A stretch of 64,000 nucleotides of DNA from Enterococcus columbae. Its GTDB lineage: Bacteria; Bacillota; Bacilli; Lactobacillales; Enterococcaceae. The translations under genes and the position numbers were made by a program. The notes under the pieces are model-generated. The model had not been told where the DNA came from and did not search any database. It worked only from the letters and a program-made list of their open reading frames with translations. The stretch spans positions 16,216-80,215 of the forward strand of contig DYWZ01000061.1 of NCBI GenBank assembly GCA_020742395.1. The letters are read 5' to 3'. Position 1 is the first letter of the stretch. Each line of letters starts with the position of its first letter. Shown in pieces: positions 53,448 through 63,836 of the stretch.

Positions 53448-54362
53448 CTAAATGTTGCGTTGATTGAAGTTCACCAAATATTGTCGCAAATGCTCTACAA
53501 AATACTCTGCCATATCTGAAAATTTTCGATTTACTTTTTTGATGACAATCAACTGACTAAGCGGTGCATTGGCTAATGGAATCAACAAAATTCCTTGACT
53601 TTTACCATCTTCGACTAAACCTGATCCTGAGCCATAAGCATTACTTCTTTGCAGAATCGCTGTCAAAGTGGCACGATCACTGGCATGGATTACTTGGGGA
53701 ACATCAGGAAAATCTAATAAATCTTCTGAAAAGTAAGTATAATAGTCACTTTCTTGTGAAAAACGAATTTGTGGATACGGGGCTAAGTCAGCTAGTTGAA
53801 TTTCTGATTGTTGCGCTAAAGGATGATTTTCCCCTAAAAAGATATGCGTCCGAAACTCATGCAATACTTCATACTCTAATTCACTAGCCGCAAACATACG
53901 CTCTAAAGCAACTTTGTTAGAAGCATTCAAATATAAAATCCCCAATTCGCTGCGATACTGTTCGACATCTTTAATCACACTTAATGTCGTACTTTCAAAA
54001 ATCCGAAAAGCCTCACACTCTGGGTATTTCTGAATCATTTCACTTAAAATAATCGATAAAAAATCATAATGCTGGCTAGAAATAGAAAAATGTTTCGTCT
54101 GATCGTTTTTGGTTGCATAGCGATTTTCAAGTAGTTCTACTTGGGCAAGAATTTGTTGGGCATATTGAAAAAAATCGGTACCTTCAGCCGTTAAAACCGC
54201 CCCTTGATTAGTCCGCTCAAACAATTTGACATCTAGTTCTTGCTCTAACTCTTTAATTGCATGCGACAAACTCGGCTGAGAAACATAAAGTTTTTTAGCT
54301 GCTTCACGAAAACTACCATTATTGGCAATTGCAGTAACATAACGCATTTGTTGAATATTCAC
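53448..54362 (-). CDS. LysR family transcriptional regulator
   Basis: N-terminal LysR HTH QQMRYVTAIANNGSFREAAKKLYVSQPSLSHAIKELE. Confidence 0.93.
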   Translation of the reverse strand: MNIQQMRYVTAIANNGSFREAAKKLYVSQPSLSHAIKELEQELDVKLFERTNQGAVLTAEGTDFFQYAQQILAQVELLENRYATKNDQTKHFSISSQHYDFLSIILSEMIQKYPECEAFRIFESTTLSVIKDVEQYRSELGILYLNASNKVALERMFAASELEYEVLHEFRTHIFLGENHPLAQQSEIQLADLAPYPQIRFSQESDYYTYFSEDLLDFPDVPQVIHASDRATLTAILQRSNAYGSGSGLVEDGKSQGILLIPLANAPLSQLIVIKKVNRKFSDMAEYFVEHLRQYLVNFNQRNI

Positions 54363-54512
54363 CTTAACACCCCACTACATTCCATTCTTTTGAGTTACTT
54401 TACCAAAAATTAGCCCTTTTGACAATTCTTCTTTTATACAGAATAAATGAAAAAAGCAGATAATCACTGATTTTTCAGCAATTATCTGCAATCATAGCGT
54501 GATACATTTTTT

Positions 54513-55868
54513 CTATCTCATGGTCACAAATTCTTCAGCACCAGTTGGATGAATAGCGACTGTCCGATCAAAATCAGCTTTCGTAGCGCCCATATTGATC
54601 GCTACCGCAAAACCTTGCAACATTTCGTCCACACCTACACCAATACCGTGTAACCCAATGATTTTTTCTTCTTTGCCTAAACAAATTAACTTCATCACTG
54701 ATTTTTCACGATATTCACTTAATGCGTAATGCATTGGAGTAAATGTCGAACGATAAACTTTAATTTGATCTTGACCATATTTTTCAATTGCCGCTTCTTG
54801 CGAATAGCCAATCGTAGCAATCGGTGGATGCGTAAAAATAACGGTCGGTATATTGTGGTAGTCCAAATACGCTTGGCTTTGTTGATTAAACAATCGTTCA
54901 GATAAACGACGACCGGCTGCAATTGCTACCGGTGTTAATTCCACCTTGCCAATTACATCGCCAACCGCATAAATTCCTTTCGCAGTTGTTTGTTGATATT
55001 TATCCACAGCAATGTATCCCCGTTCATCTAATTGAACATCCGTATGCTCTAACCTTAAGTTTTCCACATTTGGTAGACGTCCGCCAGCAAATAATACATA
55101 TTCAGTATCCACATGCTGACCATTTTCAAAATGTACACGATAATGTTGCTCTAGCTTCTCAATGGACTTAGGCACATGATTGGCTAAAGTGGTAATGCCA
55201 CGCTTTTGATAAATATTTACCAAAGCTTCGATAATTTCTTGATCGAACTGACGTAGTGGACGTTCCTTACGATAGGCCCAAGTGACTTGGCTGCCTAAAC
55301 CATTCATCACCCCAGCTAACTCGGCTGCAATATAACCCGCACCTAAAACCAAAACATTTTTAGGTAATTTGGTTAAAGCAAAGAAATCATTTGAATCTTT
55401 CGCATACTCTCCTCCAGGAATAGCTAGTTTTGCTGGACGACCACCTGTAGCAATTAAAATGTTTTCCCCAAAAAATTGTTGGTTATCCACAGAAATCACA
55501 TGGTTATCCACAAATTGTGCATAACCTCTAATCACATCTACTTTATTGCTATCTAAACCTCTTTGATAAGCCCCGTGTAAAAATTCAATATATTTTTCGC
55601 GGTTTTCCACAAGTTTGGCAAAATCAAAGTTTTCCACTTGTGGATAAATACCGTAGCCTTGACTCTCATTTTGGATCGCTTCTAATACATGGCTGGCTTG
55701 CCACATCACTTTTTTAGGCACACAGCCAACATTCACACAAGTACCTCCTAATGCTTTCCCTTCAATCAGCAATACTTTCGCGCCGCGCATAGCTGCCCGA
55801 TTAGCTGAGGCAATGCCCCCACTACCGCCACCAATCACGATATAATCGTAATGAATTAAATCTGACAT
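54513..55868 (-). CDS. gor: Glutathione-disulfide reductase
   Basis: [34 protein letters not shown]-terminal [12 protein letters not shown]. Confidence 0.93.
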   Translation of the reverse strand: MSDLIHYDYIVIGGGSGGIASANRAAMRGAKVLLIEGKALGGTCVNVGCVPKKVMWQASHVLEAIQNESQGYGIYPQVENFDFAKLVENREKYIEFLHGAYQRGLDSNKVDVIRGYAQFVDNHVISVDNQQFFGENILIATGGRPAKLAIPGGEYAKDSNDFFALTKLPKNVLVLGAGYIAAELAGVMNGLGSQVTWAYRKERPLRQFDQEIIEALVNIYQKRGITTLANHVPKSIEKLEQHYRVHFENGQHVDTEYVLFAGGRLPNVENLRLEHTDVQLDERGYIAVDKYQQTTAKGIYAVGDVIGKVELTPVAIAAGRRLSERLFNQQSQAYLDYHNIPTVIFTHPPIATIGYSQEAAIEKYGQDQIKVYRSTFTPMHYALSEYREKSVMKLICLGKEEKIIGLHGIGVGVDEMLQGFAVAINMGATKADFDRTVAIHPTGAEEFVTMR

Positions 55869-55988
55869 AGTTTTCTCCTCTCTAACATTTGCTTTATCCT
55901 GAGTATAGCACACGAATGATTTTTTTCAGAAATATTCAAACTCAAAAAAGAGGAAAGCTCAACACTTTCCCCTTTGTAATCATTTTAT

Positions 55989-56675
55989 TTATCCCTTCAT
56001 TTGAAGCAACATCATTAAAAAGCCAAATAAGTTATTCAAAGCATGAACAGCCATACTTTCGTTAAGTGAATGATGTTTTTGATAGGTGTAGGTTAGCACT
56101 GCACTAACGGCTAAATACACCACTAATTCCCACGAAATGGCAAATACATGTAAAAAAGCAAAGATAAAAGTTGCTAAAACAAACGCGACTTTTTGATTAA
56201 GAAAAGTATGATAAACCAATGCCCGACAAATCGTTTCTTCCACTAATGGCGCTAAACAAATGATAACTAAGCCCATCATCCATGTAGGAACAAGCGTAAA
56301 TAGCCCTTCAATCGCTTGTTGATTTTCAGTCGTTTGGTTAGCCAACAATCCAAAAGCATTTAAGATTGCTGAAATACCAATATTGACTATCATTAAAGTA
56401 GCAAACATCTTGAATATATAGAACAATTTTTTTTTACGTAAATATTTTTGCCAACTAGTTATCCAACCAATTTGTCGTAAATAACGATAAAGGAAAAATA
56501 CCAGTAAAAATAAACTAGCTAAACCTAAAAATAAAAAAATTTGTCGACCAAACCCCTGAAAATAAGCCGAAAAGGACATTAAAACAACCGGTAACTGTTC
56601 TAAAATAAATAAACCGACAAAGATAATTACCATTTTCAAATAAAATTTTAGATTTCTTTTTTCTGTATTCATCAC
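55989..56675 (-). CDS. CPBP family intramembrane metalloprotease
   Basis: APLVEETICRALVYHTF, FAFLHVF, HALNNL. Confidence 0.9.
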   Translation of the reverse strand: MMNTEKRNLKFYLKMVIIFVGLFILEQLPVVLMSFSAYFQGFGRQIFLFLGLASLFLLVFFLYRYLRQIGWITSWQKYLRKKKLFYIFKMFATLMIVNIGISAILNAFGLLANQTTENQQAIEGLFTLVPTWMMGLVIICLAPLVEETICRALVYHTFLNQKVAFVLATFIFAFLHVFAISWELVVYLAVSAVLTYTYQKHHSLNESMAVHALNNLFGFLMMLLQMKG

Positions 56676-56797
56676 CTACATCCTTTCTCAAGTTTGTTTT
56701 AGTATAAAATAAAACGATCCTATGATAGTTATTGTATCATAAGATCGTCCAAAGATTATTTGTTGTCATTCGATTTCGTTAAAACTTTAACGTACAC

Positions 56798-58045
56798 TTA
56801 ACTTTCTTTTTTCTTACGCATCATGTCACCAGGTTTGACTGGTTCTAATACTGGCATTGTTAAAATCATCATTGGATTTGGTGCACGATCAATTAATTCG
56901 CCGTCTTCATTTTTCATCCATTCAATATTTTGATGGAAATGATGGAAACCAGGTCCATAAAATTCTACTTCATCCCCGACACTAAAGTGATTACGTTGAC
57001 GAATGGTAGCAATTTTCGTTTCAGGATCATAACTTAACACTTCACCAATAAATTTATACTCAGGAATTTTGCGACGTGCACCAAATAACTGATCATTTTC
57101 AGTAGGAATATGATAATAAAAGCCAGTAGATAATTCACGCTGAGCAACTTTCCACAACTCGTCAATCCATTCTTGTTTGCAGACATAATTTTCAGGATCA
57201 GCCATATAGCTGTCCACAGCAGCTCGATATACGTTACATACTGTTGATACGTAGTGAATAGATTTCATGCGCCCTTCAATTTTGAAGCTATCAACTCCAT
57301 TTCGAATTAAATCAGGTAAATGCTCAATCATTGACATATCGACCGCACTCATTGAAAATTCCTCAGCTACCGCACCATTTTTAACTAGGCTTCGGCGTTC
57401 GGTACCAAAAGGCATATCATATAAATCATATTTCCAACGACAAGATTGTGAACAACCACCACGATTGGCATCGCGCATCGACATATGATTAGATAAAGTA
57501 CAACGTCCCGAATAAGAAATACACATTGCACCATGAATAAAAGCTTCAATTTCGATATCTGTATTTTTTCTAATCTCAGCAACTTCTTCCATTGAAACTT
57601 CGCGAGCTAAAACCACGCGTTCCAATCCTTCTTCTTTCCAAAACTCCAACGTTTCAAAATTGGTTGCCGAAGCTTGCGTAGACAAATGAACTGGCAAGCC
57701 CGGTGCTTCAGTAATACAAATTTCAATTAATGCAGGGTCTGAAACAATTACCGCTGAAATTCCTACATCGCGTAATTGACGGAAAAATTCACCCGCCCCT
57801 GCTTGATTACCTTCGTGTGTAACCATGTTAGCTGCTACATAAACTTTGGCATTATGTGCTTTCGCAAAAGCCACGCCTTCTGCCATCTCTTCATAGGTAA
57901 AATTTCCTGCTCTAGAACGTAAGCCATAAGCATTTCCACCAATATAAACGGCATCTGCACCATAGTGAATTGCTGTTTTTAGCTTTTCTAAAGTACCAGC
58001 AGGCGCCAAAATTTCCGGACGTTTTAAAGTTTGTTTTGTTGTCAT
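56798..58045 (-). CDS. U32 family peptidase (TrhP/YrrO-like)
   Basis: EILAPAGTLEKLKTAIHYGADAVYIGG, CISYSGRCTLSNHMSMRDANRGGCSQSCRWKY. Confidence 0.93.
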   Translation of the reverse strand: MTTKQTLKRPEILAPAGTLEKLKTAIHYGADAVYIGGNAYGLRSRAGNFTYEEMAEGVAFAKAHNAKVYVAANMVTHEGNQAGAGEFFRQLRDVGISAVIVSDPALIEICITEAPGLPVHLSTQASATNFETLEFWKEEGLERVVLAREVSMEEVAEIRKNTDIEIEAFIHGAMCISYSGRCTLSNHMSMRDANRGGCSQSCRWKYDLYDMPFGTERRSLVKNGAVAEEFSMSAVDMSMIEHLPDLIRNGVDSFKIEGRMKSIHYVSTVCNVYRAAVDSYMADPENYVCKQEWIDELWKVAQRELSTGFYYHIPTENDQLFGARRKIPEYKFIGEVLSYDPETKIATIRQRNHFSVGDEVEFYGPGFHHFHQNIEWMKNEDGELIDRAPNPMMILTMPVLEPVKPGDMMRKKKES

Positions 58046-58062
58046 TGTTTTTCCTTTCTTTT

Positions 58063-58983
58063 CTACTTAATTGCATCTGGATCAATATAATAAAAACCGG
58101 TCGTTAATTCACGATTAACTGGATGATGTTTTTCAATCTGCTCACTTAACGATAGTCGTAACGCATCATCAAATTCACCTTTTTCAAGCGCTTGACGGGC
58201 TTGATCAAAACAAGCTGCAATAGCTACAAAATCATCCCCTGGACAAAAAATGCCATCTAACTTCCAGGTTGTAAACTGATAGGCCACCAAATCAGCTAAT
58301 TCATTCATCAATTGAATATCTTTGTCAGCAAAAATATGGGTCCCATGACTATCTTCAAAAATTGAATAATGTGTTTCGGCTTTTTTCGGTTCAGCTAAGA
58401 ATAAACCACGTTCTTTGCTTACTGATTCCTTTTGTTGCGTAAAATTATAATAATTTTTCAACAACGGGCGCAAAGATTGGTGAATGCAAGTAGCCCCATA
58501 AACTAATACTTCGGCTGGAATTGCTAATTCTTTTGACATGATTTTCATTTCTTCAAAAGGAACTTCTCGCGCTAAAACTGCACCAACCGCCCCTTTTTTC
58601 GCCCAAAAGTTCATCTGACGCGCACTAGTTACTAAAGTTTCACCATCATAAACATAAGGCAAGGCCAATTCTGGATGTTTACGCATAATATAGACAATAC
58701 CAGGATCACCTAAAGAAATCACATCCACATTAATTTCTTTTAAAAAGGCTAAGTATTCAGGGACTTCTTTCATTTTCTCAGGATGCATAATCCCATTTAC
58801 TGCCACCATTGCTTTTTTACCGTGTTGGTGAGCCAGTGTAACTAATTCTCTTTGTTCTTCTCTAGAAAAATGATGTGGCAAACGCAAGCCAAAGCGTTCT
58901 TCACCAAAAAACAAAACATCTACTGATGGCAATAATTTGTGTGCTTGTTCTATTGATTCAACTGTTGCAATGATAGTAATCAT
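58063..58983 (-). CDS. U32 family peptidase (second, YrrN-like)
   Basis: Tandem U32-family paralogue upstream of the previous gene. Confidence 0.85.
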   Translation of the reverse strand: MITIIATVESIEQAHKLLPSVDVLFFGEERFGLRLPHHFSREEQRELVTLAHQHGKKAMVAVNGIMHPEKMKEVPEYLAFLKEINVDVISLGDPGIVYIMRKHPELALPYVYDGETLVTSARQMNFWAKKGAVGAVLAREVPFEEMKIMSKELAIPAEVLVYGATCIHQSLRPLLKNYYNFTQQKESVSKERGLFLAEPKKAETHYSIFEDSHGTHIFADKDIQLMNELADLVAYQFTTWKLDGIFCPGDDFVAIAACFDQARQALEKGEFDDALRLSLSEQIEKHHPVNRELTTGFYYIDPDAIK

Positions 58984-59674
58984 TTTCTTGTTGCTCCTTT
59001 AATTTTTAATCCTACTTATCACAAAGATGACTTATAATTATGTACAAACCTTCACTAACAATCATTATTTATGTTCAACTCAGCCATTCATTACATGATA
59101 TAACAGGCAATAATACTGTATCATTAATCGCTATTTTTGGCAACGAAGGTTTTTAACTTAATTAAAAAACACGCATCTTTAGATTATCTTAAGATTTTAC
59201 TGTTATTTTTTAAATAAAATAAACTTGAAAAAACCTTTATAAAAAGTATATAAATACAGTTATATAATTAAATAATAATGCCGATTAATATATTAAAAGT
59301 TTTGTCACCATTATTATTTTATCTTCCGATAAATATAATGTAAAATTGCTATGTAACATCCACTATAAATAAATTTAGTCACTCACTCCCCCCAGAGCTC
59401 TAAATCATCTATTTTAGTAGAGGTTACAATTGATGATTAAACGAGGTGAGGCCCTTTCTTTATTTACCAACGACTAAATAAAGAAAATTCTATTAAATTT
59501 AACAGATGTATACAATTTGAGTAGTTGAATCAGTTTTAACTGAAGGTTAGATATAAAAGGAAATTGTGAACCTAAACCAATCAACTTGCCGTACATCCAT
59601 AATCATTCATTGCTTGATCAATCTACTACACTTAAATATATCCAAGGAATTATTTGTTCAAACGACAAACAAAT

Positions 59675-59699
59675 AAAAACCTCCATACAACGACATAAA
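59675..59699 (+). repeat. 25-nt direct repeat, copy 1
   Basis: AAAAACCTCCATACAACGACATAAA. Confidence 0.9.
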
Positions 59700-59753
59700 A
59701 ACGACAATTATGTAGCTAGATTTTCCATACTATCAAATAGGCAATGATTGATC

Positions 59754-59778
59754 AAAAATCTCCATACAACGACATAAA
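59754..59778 (+). repeat. 25-nt direct repeat, copy 2 (24/25 identical)
   Basis: AAAAATCTCCATACAACGACATAAA. Confidence 0.9.
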
Positions 59779-59897
59779 TTCAAGATCACAATTTCCCTAT
59801 AAAACTATTAAAAAACGACTCTATTAAAATAGGCTAGTCCTATAACAAACGGATGATCATCATCTTTTGTTTAGGACCAGCCTTTATTTATTATTCC

Positions 59898-62414
59898 TTA
59901 ACTTTTGGAAGCTGTCAATGCATCTAATGTGGTTTGTGCCAAAGCATCCTTTACATTTAACGTAATTTGCCCTTTAGATGCACCAATGGTTACTTTATCC
60001 CCTAGTTGTACTTGACCAGATAATAAAGCTTCACTTAACCGATCTTCAATTTGCTTTTGTAAAGCTCGACGAATAGGTCTTGCGCCATATTCTGGATCAA
60101 AACCAGCTTTGCCGATAACATCAATTGCAGCCGGTGTGATTTTTAATTCAATTCCTTGCTCTTTTAAGCGAGCAACGATTTGCTTGCTCATAATTTTAAC
60201 AATTTCATGAATTTCACTTTCTACTAACGAACGGAATACAACCGTTTCGTCAATTCGGTTAAGAAATTCTGGTCGATAAGTTTTCTTCAACTCTTCTAGA
60301 ATACGTTTTTCCATCGCTCGATAGTCTTTCGATCGATCAACCGCATTGAAACCAACACTTTTTTCTTCTCGTAATTGTGTAGCACCAATATTCGATGTCA
60401 TAATCAAAATCGTATTTCTAAAATCAACCCGACGCCCTTTCGCATCTGTTAGGTAACCATCATCTAATACTTGTAATAAAATGTTAAAAATATCCGGATG
60501 GGCTTTTTCAACCTCATCAAGTAAGATAACCGAATATGGTTTGGTACGGACTTTTTCTGTTAATTGGCCTCCTTCTTCATAGCCAACATAACCCGGAGGT
60601 GAACCAATTAATCGAGAAGTTGAGTATTTCTCCATAAATTCTGACATATCTACTCTAATTAAGGCATCTTCACTACCAAACATTGCTTGCGCTAAAGCTT
60701 TGGCCAATTCAGTTTTACCGACACCGGTTGGGCCTAAAAACATAAATGAACCAATTGGTCGATTCGGATCTTTTAAGCCACTGCGAGCGCGGCGAATTGC
60801 ACGAGCAATTGCTTCAACTGCCTTATCTTGACCAACGACACGTTGATGTAAAATCTTTTCTAAATCAAGTAGACGTTGGCTTTCTTTTTTAGCAATTTGT
60901 TGAACAGGGACGCCCGTCCACTCAGAAACGACTTCAGCAACGTCTTGTGCACCAACTACTTTACCATTTTCCTGACTAAGGGCTTCTTCTTTTTCCATTT
61001 CCTTAATCAATTTTTCACTTAATTTCTTTTCCGTTAATCGCAATTTAGCAGCTTCTTCAAAAGATTGATTATAAATGGCTTTTTCTTTTTCCGTCACAAT
61101 TTGCGCCAACTCTAGTTGTAATTGACTAACTTTTGAAGGCTGAGAAGCTGTATCTAAACGAACCTTAGCCGCTGATTCATCCATCAAGTCAATGGCTTTA
61201 TCTGGTAATTGACGCGAATGGATATAACGAACTGACATTTGAACTGCCGATTCAATTGCTTCATCAGAAATGGTCAACCCATGGTGTGATTCATATCTTG
61301 CACGTAAACCTTTTAAAATTTGAACAGCTTCTTCAGCAGTTGGTTCATCAACTTGTACTCGAGCTAAGCGCCGTTCAAATGCACTATCTTTTTCGATATA
61401 TTTTTGATATTCATTTAAAGTCGTCGCACCAATTAATTGCAGCTCACCGCGAGCTAGTGCTGGTTTTAAGATATTAGAGGCATCTACTGAACCTTCTGCA
61501 CTACCAGCACCGATTAACGTATGAATTTCATCGATAAACAAAATAATCTTGCCATCTTGATAAATTTCATCGATAATCTTCTTCATGCGTTCTTCGAATT
61601 CTCCGCGAAATTTAGTGCCCGCAACCAAAGCGCCCATATCTAGCATCATCACGCGCTTTCTTTGCATATCTTCAGGTACTTCGCCCATCACAATACGCTG
61701 TGCTAATCCTTCAACAATAGCGGTCTTACCAACACCAGGTTCCCCTACTAAAACAGGATTATTTTTCGTTCGGCGACTCAATACTTGAATTAAACGACGA
61801 ACTTCCATGTTACGCCCAACCACTGGATCCAAACGTTGTTCAAAAGCTAAACGCGTTAAATCACGTGCTAAGGCATCTAGAGTTGGTGTGCCTTCCATCG
61901 ACTCGACTTTTGTTTGATTTTGTGCCTTGCGACGAACATTAGGAATGCCGTTTGGTGAATGATTTTGTTCACCCAAGCCCATTTTTTTCTTTAAAAGCTG
62001 ACGCATTCTAGATAAACTCAAGCCTAAATTCAGCATAATTCTTGAGGCTAAGATTTCTTCGTCACGCAATAGCCCTAACAACAAGTGCTCAGTCCCTATT
62101 TTGGGCGAACCCGAACGTCTAGCTTCATCATTAGCATAAGCGATAATTTGTTTTACCCTTGGTGAATAAGGTAGAAAATAATTCTCAGGATAACTTTTCA
62201 TAATACCATAGCCAGTAAAATGCTCAATTTCTTCACGAATATCTGACTCTTGAATATTCATCTCTCGTAAAGTTTTACCCGCAATACCTTCTTCTTCAAT
62301 GACTAAAGCCAACAATAAATGTTCTGAGCCAATTGTCTGATGTCTAAAAAGCTTCGCCTCTTCTTGGGCAATCATCAATACCTCTTTGGCTCTGGGCGTG
62401 AATAATTCTTCCAT
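59898..62414 (-). CDS. clpC: ATP-dependent Clp protease ATP-binding subunit ClpC
   Basis: Two Clp_N repeats, two AAA+ modules ([30 protein letters not shown]), UVR-like linker. Confidence 0.98.
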   Translation of the reverse strand: MEELFTPRAKEVLMIAQEEAKLFRHQTIGSEHLLLALVIEEEGIAGKTLREMNIQESDIREEIEHFTGYGIMKSYPENYFLPYSPRVKQIIAYANDEARRSGSPKIGTEHLLLGLLRDEEILASRIMLNLGLSLSRMRQLLKKKMGLGEQNHSPNGIPNVRRKAQNQTKVESMEGTPTLDALARDLTRLAFEQRLDPVVGRNMEVRRLIQVLSRRTKNNPVLVGEPGVGKTAIVEGLAQRIVMGEVPEDMQRKRVMMLDMGALVAGTKFRGEFEERMKKIIDEIYQDGKIILFIDEIHTLIGAGSAEGSVDASNILKPALARGELQLIGATTLNEYQKYIEKDSAFERRLARVQVDEPTAEEAVQILKGLRARYESHHGLTISDEAIESAVQMSVRYIHSRQLPDKAIDLMDESAAKVRLDTASQPSKVSQLQLELAQIVTEKEKAIYNQSFEEAAKLRLTEKKLSEKLIKEMEKEEALSQENGKVVGAQDVAEVVSEWTGVPVQQIAKKESQRLLDLEKILHQRVVGQDKAVEAIARAIRRARSGLKDPNRPIGSFMFLGPTGVGKTELAKALAQAMFGSEDALIRVDMSEFMEKYSTSRLIGSPPGYVGYEEGGQLTEKVRTKPYSVILLDEVEKAHPDIFNILLQVLDDGYLTDAKGRRVDFRNTILIMTSNIGATQLREEKSVGFNAVDRSKDYRAMEKRILEELKKTYRPEFLNRIDETVVFRSLVESEIHEIVKIMSKQIVARLKEQGIELKITPAAIDVIGKAGFDPEYGARPIRRALQKQIEDRLSEALLSGQVQLGDKVTIGASKGQITLNVKDALAQTTLDALTASKS

Positions 62415-62426
62415 TTTACATCCCTC

Positions 62427-62888
62427 CTATATCTCGTAACTTAACCTTTGTAATAAAGCGTGCATCAAATTAGCGCGTATTTTATTTTCATTGTCTTCCT
62501 TACCTAATACTTGTTTGGTAATCAACGATAACAATAAATGACCTTCTTTTTGAGTCAATAACTCTTCTTCGTATAGTTTTTGGATAATTGATTGTGCATC
62601 TTTTTCAGATAAACTATCCGTAAACAAGGCATCCATTTGGCTTAAAAAACTTTGATGATTACTGATACGTACCTTTTCAATTCGTATATAGCCACCACCA
62701 CCACGTTTACTCTCCACATTATAGCCTTTTTGAACGGTAAATCGAGTATTGATTACATAGTTAATTTGTGAAGGTACACAATCAAATAAATCTGCCATTT
62801 CGGCTCGCCGAATTTCAATCATTGCCTGTTCTTCCAAAAACTTCTTCAAATAAGCTTCAATTAAATCAGAAGTATTGTGATTGTTCAT
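62427..62888 (-). CDS. ctsR: Transcriptional repressor CtsR
   Basis: MNNHNTSDLIEAYLKKFLEEQ, CVPSQINYVINTRFTVQKGYNVESKRGGGGYIRI. Confidence 0.97.
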   Translation of the reverse strand: MNNHNTSDLIEAYLKKFLEEQAMIEIRRAEMADLFDCVPSQINYVINTRFTVQKGYNVESKRGGGGYIRIEKVRISNHQSFLSQMDALFTDSLSEKDAQSIIQKLYEEELLTQKEGHLLLSLITKQVLGKEDNENKIRANLMHALLQRLSYEI

Positions 62889-62901
62889 TATCTCGCACCT
62901 T

Positions 62902-62920
62902 CCTTGACTAATATTGACCT
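62902..62920 (-). promoter_or_regulatory. CtsR operator
   Basis: Minus strand AGGTCAATATTAGTCAAGG matches the tandem GGTCAAA heptad consensus, just upstream of ctsR. Confidence 0.8.
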
Positions 62921-63057
62921 TAATTATACAGAAATTTTTTATAATTAGCAAAAAATGCAACCTAAAATCAATGTTCTAATTAAACAACCTACTGCCCCAA
63001 ATCAATTCACCGTGCGATTAAAAATTTGCTACCCTAGATGAAGAAACTAAATGAATC

Positions 63058-63633
63058 TTAGCGTGCAACTACTCCATATAAAAATAAATCGATCGCTTGA
63101 TCAAGCGGAATTTGTTTTTTGGAATGGCCACTAGGTGATTTAAACATCATATAAGTCGAAAGTACGGTAAATAATTGTACAACAATCACTTCCTCTTTAA
63201 TTCCTTCACACAAAGGTAATTCACTACTTTTTAAAACCCGAACAAAAGGTGCCTGAAAAGAGTCTCGCCAAATAACCATTAATCGTGTCGCTGATTCACG
63301 AGGCAACGCGCGATGGATATCTTTAAACATCTGTGAAAAATCAAAAGGATATTCGGTTTGTAAAAAATCAACCATTGCAATCAGTTTTTCTTTTAATGAC
63401 CAATCTTTTAAGGCTAATTCATTTAATTCCCTTGCTACTTTCTGCGAAATAGATTCCAAAACACAAATATAGATTTCTTCTTTGTTTGGAAAATGATAAT
63501 ACAAATTTGGTTGGGTAATGCCGACTTTTTCTGCAATCTGTCTAGTCGAAGTAGCCGCAAACCCTTGTAGCATAAATAACTGTTCAGCAGCATCAATTAT
63601 GCGTTGCCGCAAATATTCTTTATTTGCCACCAT
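63058..63633 (-). CDS. TetR family transcriptional regulator
   Basis: RIIDAAEQLFMLQGFAATSTRQIAEKVGITQPNLYYHFPNKEEIY. Confidence 0.95.
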   Translation of the reverse strand: MVANKEYLRQRIIDAAEQLFMLQGFAATSTRQIAEKVGITQPNLYYHFPNKEEIYICVLESISQKVARELNELALKDWSLKEKLIAMVDFLQTEYPFDFSQMFKDIHRALPRESATRLMVIWRDSFQAPFVRVLKSSELPLCEGIKEEVIVVQLFTVLSTYMMFKSPSGHSKKQIPLDQAIDLFLYGVVAR

Positions 63634-63649
63634 TGATACTCCGTTGCCA

Positions 63650-63836
63650 AAAATCTATAAATATTTCTAACCAACTATACAAGTTGTCAGATTGATGTTT
63701 ATTTCCTGTTTCTAGGTGTCCGATTTTGCCACTTGCTCGCTACTCTCGTTTGCTTTAACACTCCGCAGGCGTTAATTCGGATACAACGAATCCTACATAT
63801 CTACGTTTCTGTTTTGTTTCAGTAGAAGCTCGTAGA
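63650..63836 (-). mobile_element. Right end of IS200/IS605-family element with putative omega-RNA (reRNA) scaffold region
   Basis: Non-coding region 3' of tnpB with stem-loops (TTAACRC..GCGTTAA; CAACT-ATACA-AGTTG) up to the TetR gene. Confidence 0.55.

Larger units (their letters stand above)
59385..59833. other. Structured, repeat-rich intergenic segment of unknown function (candidate ncRNA or binding-site array)
   Basis: Three hairpins with AACGAC loops (59455-59486, 59650-59676, 59693-59713), direct and nested inverted repeats, no convincing ORF. Confidence 0.55.

Noticed and set aside
59675-59778. CRISPR array
   Set aside because: Only two repeat copies, AT-rich spacing, no further repeats and no cas genes in the window.
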